Notes under the pieces: model-generated
Told to the model about the DNA's origin: nothing
Databases searched by the model: none
Seen by the model: the letters and a program-made list of their open reading frames with translations, nothing else
In this document: positions 34,301 to 37,697 of the stretch, piece by piece
How the letters are laid out: the number at the start of each line of letters is the position of its first letter
Numbering within the stretch: position 1 is the first letter of the stretch
Source of the DNA: Gammaproteobacteria bacterium
Lineage (GTDB): Bacteria > Pseudomonadota > Gammaproteobacteria > Steroidobacterales > Steroidobacteraceae
Direction of reading: 5' to 3'
Assembly: GCA_028293725.1 (NCBI GenBank)
Contig: JAQGOE010000042.1
Span: 1 to 37,697 of the forward strand
Length of the DNA stretch: 37,697 nucleotides
Translations under genes and position numbers: made by a program

Positions 34301-35852
34301 TCGGGCGATCGAGTCGGGCCTCGCCCGCCGTTACAGCAGCGTCGTCGCAAAGGCCGCGTGGCTCTCGACGAAACGCAACGCGACCCCAAAGCTGCTGCAG
34401 GCGCTCGCCGGCTATGCGACGGCCATCCGCAGAATCGGTCAGGGCACGGGCCCCAACGCCACCCGTTATCGGCGGGATGCGCGCGAAGCGATGATCGATG
34501 CGGCTGGCGCCGTGCCGTGTTGGATCATGAGTCATGCCCGGATCTCCGAGTCCATACCGGCCGAGATCGGCGCATTCGACCTGGTGATCGTCGACGAGGC
34601 GAGTCAATCCGACCTGTGGGCGCTCCCGGCCATTCTGCGGGGGAAGAAGATCCTGGTGGTCGGGGACCACAAACAGGTATCGCCCGATGCGGGATTCATT
34701 ACCGCGCAGAGAATCCAGGAGCTCAAGCAGCGCTTCCTCACCGAGCAGCCGTACCGGGACGAGATGACGCCGGAGAAATCGCTGTACGAGCTCGCCGTGC
34801 GCGTGTATTCGGCGGCCAACATCATGTTGCGGGAGCATTTCCGTTGCGTGCCGCCGATCATCGCGTACTCGAATCGAGGCCACTACGGTGGCCAGATTCA
34901 ACCCATCCGCATTCCGAGCGCCAGCGAGCGCATCGAGCCGCCGCTGGTGGATATCCACGTACCCGCCGGAATCCGCGACAAGCGCGACCGCAACGACCTC
35001 GAGGCACGAGCGATTGCGAGTGAAATCGAGGCGCTGCTCGCCGATGAGCGGTTCGCCGGCCGTACGCTAGGCGTCGTCTCGCTGCTGGGAGCGGAACAGG
35101 CGCATCACATCGATGTCCTCGTTCGGCGCCAATGCGATGCGGGCGAACTCATCCGCAGACGCTTCGAGTGCGGCGACGCTCGCAACTTTCAGGGCAGCGA
35201 CCGCGACATCATCTTCCTCTCCATGGTTGTCGATCCGCACAACTGCCGCGCCGTATCCGGCCTGATGTTCGAGCAGCGTTTCAACGTCGCCGCGAGCAGA
35301 GCGCGCGACAGGATGTATCTCGTGCGATCCGTGACCGCTGCCGATCTGTCGGACAAGGATCTACGGACCGGCCTGTTGGCTCACTTCGACAAGCCGCTGG
35401 TCGCGGACACACAGGAATCGGACACCCTGATCGAGCGTTGCGAGTCTGAATTCGAGCGCGATGTGTATCAAGAGCTCGCAACGCGCGGCTATCGCGTCAT
35501 TCCGCAAGTGAAGACGGGAGCCTACCGCATAGACCTGGTCGTCGAGGGAGGTGGCGACACCCGCCTTGCAGTTGAATGTGACGGTGATGAGTTCCACGGT
35601 CCGGATCGCTGGCAACATGACACGGCCCGGCAGCGCGTCCTGGAGCGTGCTGGCTGGACGTTCTGGCGTTGTTTTGCCTCGACTTGGACGCTACGTAAGG
35701 ATGAGGTTTTCGCCGAGCTCTTGGAACGACTGGGCGCCCTGGGGATAGAGCCGATTGGCGCGCTCGAGCGCGCGCCGAGCCTGGTGGAAAAACGGGTCTG
35801 GCAGCCTGTCGCGGTCGATGACACGGAGAAGGAGGTGCCGGCCGAGATATGA
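31326..35852 (+). CDS. SF1 helicase with C-terminal DUF559/Vsr-like nuclease
   Basis: A 1508-residue protein. GTG at 31326 is chosen because GGGAG lies 6 bases upstream; the open frame extends back to 30981 but overlaps fecI. Motif I is GPPGTGKT at residues 403-410. A long, largely helical insertion follows (about 450-1060). Motif II is VDEAS with Asp1090-Glu1091, then GDHKQVSP, RNFQGSDRDIIFLS and FNVAASRARDRMYLV, together the Upf1-like superfamily 1 set. The C-terminus (about 1370-1470) is a PD-(D/E)xK fold: Glu1375/Glu1377, Asp1403 (RIDLVV), Glu1417-x-Asp1419 (VECDG), and FHGPDRWQHDTARQRVLERAGW as in DUF559 and Vsr. The N-terminal 350 residues are not recognised. Helicase-Vsr fusions occur in anti-phage systems (such as the Hhe type), so defence is plausible, but no other defence gene is near. 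Confidence 0.9.
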   Translation: MTEPRRLLQRLLEYIEEQAKEIDPRVFSLRSAKGFIRRKDEIAGLPGVEYDVKVEGDHIWLRVARLAASNPPAMPDQFRAFVRAGHDPDGDPPVLDESAFRRWLTKAADGKSPERRSELERQGRATVAKALHEYVARWNAWATAERPLRRTISLYGDLFSLRHQLAAEETARPQELIWGVGIATRALEFERASFDFEYPLLTQAVEIALDEMTMALEVRPRATDTRVELDAFVSCQVPGAAEVERAAREHLARDRDRPVTPFDPASYTDVLKLAASNLDSHGVFCELTRNEPVPPAGAHLVVTDAWVLLSRPRSNNYLFEDLKRLQEKLQSGCDIPAGPLALVTPSSDQPVEYEPVRFRGLSSRGTPDSGKSQEELYFPLPYNDEQVTIVQYLERAPGVTVQGPPGTGKTHTIANIVCHYLAKGRRVLVTSRGERALEVLRDKIPEEVRALTVALLASDREGVRQFQAAIEAIQHQVSQLNPEITKREIATTTSAIDRAHGELIALDKRVDEIAAAQLADITVDGVPMRAQQLAQLVVSGATQHAWFDDDVTLAPEHAPPFTEEEAERLREARRGLGADLVYANSRIPAVDALPTAVEMGSLHELLSKIREFEDEVANGQVLPLKATTPSVLEAARALGAQVEDAIALADVLESADGDWPSELRGKCRLPSFASERAALEALFEDLDTLIEARAAFLKRPVDFPEAGLYSARTREAIARGAELGKPFAPIAIGVAEAREHVKAIRISGLPPSHADDWAHVRRFVELHEKVLSFVTRWNHCAAELAIPKLDGGVPKLRHIETTANLARTAHKLATLYDMTLPRSAAAVFDKVPDAELVGGTAQLGSILEQLRRHLTRVDLAHALTVLAGLHEKLAGTSGPVSDQLRLFIDSQLGNPELSPERVAAHYAEICMELRRIGGLSAEFATLQELREQLATAGAHKLAARVGSVAVRSSGEDRVFPVTWRAAWNWARMRRHLDAIESREELITLAERRRAIESGLARRYSSVVAKAAWLSTKRNATPKLLQALAGYATAIRRIGQGTGPNATRYRRDAREAMIDAAGAVPCWIMSHARISESIPAEIGAFDLVIVDEASQSDLWALPAILRGKKILVVGDHKQVSPDAGFITAQRIQELKQRFLTEQPYRDEMTPEKSLYELAVRVYSAANIMLREHFRCVPPIIAYSNRGHYGGQIQPIRIPSASERIEPPLVDIHVPAGIRDKRDRNDLEARAIASEIEALLADERFAGRTLGVVSLLGAEQAHHIDVLVRRQCDAGELIRRRFECGDARNFQGSDRDIIFLSMVVDPHNCRAVSGLMFEQRFNVAASRARDRMYLVRSVTAADLSDKDLRTGLLAHFDKPLVADTQESDTLIERCESEFERDVYQELATRGYRVIPQVKTGAYRIDLVVEGGGDTRLAVECDGDEFHGPDRWQHDTARQRVLERAGWTFWRCFASTWTLRKDEVFAELLERLGALGIEPIGALERAPSLVEKRVWQPVAVDDTEKEVPAEI

Positions 35853-35913
35853 GTTGACCCGCCGGCTACCGCCCCGGTATATGAGCCACACTGGTCGGCA
35901 AGGAGTCGCGCCC

Positions 35914-36480
35914 ATGGCTTACCTCGTACTCGGTCTGGTCCTCTTCCTGGGGGTGCATACGGTATCGATTGTCGCTCCGGCTTGGCGCGACCGAGCCGCT
36001 GCGCGCCTGGGCAATGCATGGAGGGGACTCTATTCGTTGGTATCCATCGCGGGCTTTGTTGTCATCATCTGGGGCTACGGCATCGCACGCCAGAATCCGG
36101 TGGTGGTATACACGCCACCCGCCGGGACTCGATACGTCACTGCCGTTCTCATGCTTCCAGTGTTTCCGCTGTTGCTCGCAGCGTATTTCCCTGGTCGCAT
36201 TAAAAGCTCGGTCCAGCATCCGATGCTCGTCGGCGTCATGTTCTGGTCACTGGCTCATCTCATCGCCACCGGCACGCTGGCCAGCGTGGTCCTATTTGGT
36301 GGATTCCTTGCGTGGGCGGTTGCAGATCGCATCTCTTACAGATGGCGTACGCAGCGACCGATCCAGGCAGCGCCACCCATGAGGTTGAATGATGCCATCG
36401 TCGTCGTGGCCGGCCTCGCGCTTTACGTCGTTTTCGCTCATTGGCTGCATGCCCGATGGATCGGAGTCCAACCGCTCTGA
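35914..36480 (+). CDS. NnrU-family membrane protein
   Basis: A 188-residue integral membrane protein with about five hydrophobic helices (LVLGLVLFLGVHTVSIV, LVSIAGFVVIIWGYG, AVLMLPVFPLLLAAYF, LVGVMFWSLAHLIATG, DAIVVVAGLALYVVFAHWL). The HPMLVGVMFWSLAHLI and the N-terminal FLGVHTVSIVAPAWR blocks are typical of NnrU, named from nitric-oxide and denitrification loci but widespread and of uncertain role. The start at 35914 has AAGGAG at a good distance; the frame is open upstream into the helicase gene. It lies 61 bases after the helicase on the same strand, perhaps by read-through rather than shared function. No denitrification gene is in the window. Confidence 0.88.
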   Translation: MAYLVLGLVLFLGVHTVSIVAPAWRDRAAARLGNAWRGLYSLVSIAGFVVIIWGYGIARQNPVVVYTPPAGTRYVTAVLMLPVFPLLLAAYFPGRIKSSVQHPMLVGVMFWSLAHLIATGTLASVVLFGGFLAWAVADRISYRWRTQRPIQAAPPMRLNDAIVVVAGLALYVVFAHWLHARWIGVQPL

Positions 36481-36527
36481 AGGTTATGCTTTCACGGCCG
36501 CACCTTGCCCAAGGACGTACTACGGGG

Positions 36528-37193
36528 TCACTGTTGCTTTCGTGCGTAGAAAGCGATCGTGACCGGCTTGGGAATCGAGAGCGACTCTGCAGTGGCGCTC
36601 AACCTGCCGGAAGCCGGATCGATGTTGAATAAGCTCACCGAATTGGAGGCTTCGTTCGCGACGAACAGCCAGCGACCGGCCTGCCGGGCCGCGGTGTGCG
36701 GGTGTGGCCCTGCGTAGGGTTGATTCAGGCCATGGACGTTGGGTCCATACATCGCGCGGCTCGGAGCGGCAGCCATCCCGGCGCCGAGCTTGGTCACGCT
36801 CGCGGGCACGTTGAATAGAGTGAGATGGATACTGGTCGTGCTGCCCGAGATGGCATCGCCCTGCACGATGACCACGTAGGATTTCGTTCCCTGGGGCCCC
36901 TTGCTCCAGCCTAGGCCCGGAAAGATATTGGCACCGTACTGAGTGTTCTCCCGAGGTATGTCGCCGCCGTCCTTGAAAGCAGGGCTGGTGATCGTGAGCG
37001 GAGCATGGGATCGGGCCGGGACCGCGACGCGCGCCAGTTGATTGGTATGTCCGGTGGCCCACTGCGAGGGCGGCGCCGCTGCCGCGTCACGATGGAGGTC
37101 CGCGGTGAAGGCGGTGGCGGTCCATCCCGTTGTGATCGCTGCGACGGCGAATCGGCTCACGTTCAGGACATAGGTTTTCATAAAGGGAAACAT
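36528..37193 (-). CDS. chimeric PEBP-like protein joined to a beta-propeller tail
   Basis: A 221-residue frame with a signal-peptide-like N-terminus (about 5-31). Residues 64-163 match the YbhB/YbcL (PEBP, Raf-kinase-inhibitor-like) family: LTITSPAFKDGGDIP, LGWSKGPQGTKSYVVIV and IHLTLFNVP, with the YGP-N and YAGPHPH ligand-pocket area. From about residue 164 the PEBP ending (usually HxYxFxxYALD) is replaced by GRWLFVANEASNSVSLFN, IDPASGRLSATAES and IPKPVTIAF, the last blades of a lactonase/YVTN propeller. It thus looks like a fusion of two gene ends, with GPHPH as shared sequence at the joint. A start at 37181 is also possible. The product probably cannot fold as either family, but the frame is intact. 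Confidence 0.75.
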   Translation of the reverse strand: MFPFMKTYVLNVSRFAVAAITTGWTATAFTADLHRDAAAAPPSQWATGHTNQLARVAVPARSHAPLTITSPAFKDGGDIPRENTQYGANIFPGLGWSKGPQGTKSYVVIVQGDAISGSTTSIHLTLFNVPASVTKLGAGMAAAPSRAMYGPNVHGLNQPYAGPHPHTAARQAGRWLFVANEASNSVSLFNIDPASGRLSATAESLSIPKPVTIAFYARKQQ

Positions 37194-37214
37194 GCCGGAT
37201 GAAGGCTATCCGGC
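37194..37214. repeat. inverted repeat in a divergent promoter region
   Basis: GCCGGAT, 7-base spacer, ATCCGGC, immediately upstream of the chimeric gene start and about 100 bases upstream of the GlcG/HbpS-like start. It could be an operator or a 5' hairpin. It is short and may be chance. Confidence 0.3.
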
Positions 37215-37316
37215 GCAATCAGAAAGCTCCTCCAGGATATAAGTTCTTCGAGTGGCCGCCGCCGTGTATACCGCGGGGCGATTAGACTCGAGCTCACCTT
37301 ACCGGGGGGGGCTGCG

Positions 37317-37697
37317 ATGCGATTTGGATTCTTATCTTTGATGTCCGCTCTACTTCTATCTGGGCTTGCGGCGGAAGTATTGGCGCAGACGCGGGTTCCC
37401 TCGCCTGAGACCCCATCCGCGCAGCGGATCTCTGCGGATCTGATCACTCGCGCCGACGCACTGAAGATCGCGGACGCTTCAATTGCTGCTTGCGAACGTC
37501 AGGGCGAGAAGGTCGCAGCCATGGTGTCAGATGCTGACGGCTTTCTGCGCGCCGCGCTGTCCAGCGATGAAAGCAACCCCATCGGCCTGCGTAGCGCGAG
37601 CCTCAAGACAGCCACCGTGTTGAAGTTCAAAGCCTCGACCCGGTCGCTCCAGGAGCGCCTCAAGTCGGACGCTGCGTTCGCCGAGGAATATGGCAAA
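37317..37697 (+). CDS. secreted GlcG/HbpS-like heme-binding protein (partial)
   Basis: An open frame of 127 codons without a stop runs off the window end. It starts at ATG 37317, with a G-run (GGGGGGG) about 6 bases upstream. A signal peptide (FLSLMSALLLSGLAAEVLAQ) is followed by LITRADALKIADASIAAC, then QGEKVAAMVSDADGFLRAAL, LRSASLKTATVLKFKAST and LQERLK. This is the GlcG/HbpS (DUF336) pattern, where a helix precedes a beta-sheet that binds small ligands such as heme. The export signal agrees with an HbpS-like extracytoplasmic role. The C-terminal part is not seen, and the ligand is unknown. Confidence 0.85.
   Translation, partial: MRFGFLSLMSALLLSGLAAEVLAQTRVPSPETPSAQRISADLITRADALKIADASIAACERQGEKVAAMVSDADGFLRAALSSDESNPIGLRSASLKTATVLKFKASTRSLQERLKSDAAFAEEYGK

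Noticed and set aside
1..37697. Search for tRNA, rRNA, CRISPR arrays, transposase genes or phage genes
   Set aside because: None was recognised on either strand by reading; no direct-repeat array, transposase motif or integrase was seen.

Overview
The window looks like chromosomal DNA of a GC-rich, Gram-negative, aerobic environmental bacterium. Three TonB-dependent receptors of different classes, a FecI/FecR signalling pair, periplasmic c-type cytochrome and Tat-exported proteins, a xylan-type glycoside hydrolase and a flavin-dependent halogenase together fit a Steroidobacter- or Xanthomonadales-like gammaproteobacterium, or less likely a caulobacter-like alphaproteobacterium. That placement is inference from gene content; there is no rRNA, tRNA or CRISPR array here.

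Layout. (1) 20-2198: an ECF sigma factor, an overlapping small membrane protein that is probably its anti-sigma factor, and a secreted two-PDZ protein. (2) 2354-8853: a tight four-gene block encoding a di-heme DUF1592-family cytochrome, a Tat-exported DUF1552 protein, a lipoprotein-like metallo-beta-lactamase-fold protein with a degenerate second metal site, and an ankyrin-repeat protein. It ends in a strong hairpin shared with the convergent TonB receptor (8907-11540). (3) 11541-12080: a 540-base gene-free stretch. (4) 12081-14926: a MarR regulator divergent from a carotenoid/stilbene-cleaving oxygenase and a duplicated SnoaL-like protein, with a perfect inverted repeat between them. (5) 14952-18902: Ku, a decayed histidine-kinase tail, and a GH115 alpha-glucuronidase with a LacI/XylR-type operator upstream. 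(6) 19040-22952: a secreted beta-propeller and a Caulobacter/Xanthomonas-type TonB receptor.

(7) 22949-31184, minus strand: a coherent locus transcribed fecI, fecR, STN-domain TonB receptor, PrnA-like halogenase, secreted six-hairpin glycosidase-like protein. This is the best candidate for a poorly described system: cell-surface signalling would switch on uptake and modification of an unknown, probably sugar-containing or aromatic ligand. (8) 31326-35852: a 1508-residue superfamily 1 helicase with a C-terminal DUF559/Vsr-like nuclease, a candidate genome-defence protein. (9) 35914-37697: an NnrU-like membrane protein, a chimeric ORF joining a PEBP domain to the tail of a lactonase-type beta-propeller, and the start of a secreted GlcG/HbpS-like protein that runs off the window.

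The strongest sequence-level anomalies are the PEBP/propeller chimera, the kinase remnant between ku and GH115, the loss of one metal site in the MBL protein, and two clear operator-like palindromes. Large ORFs antisense to the TonB receptors and other genes were treated as shadows of GC-rich codon use.
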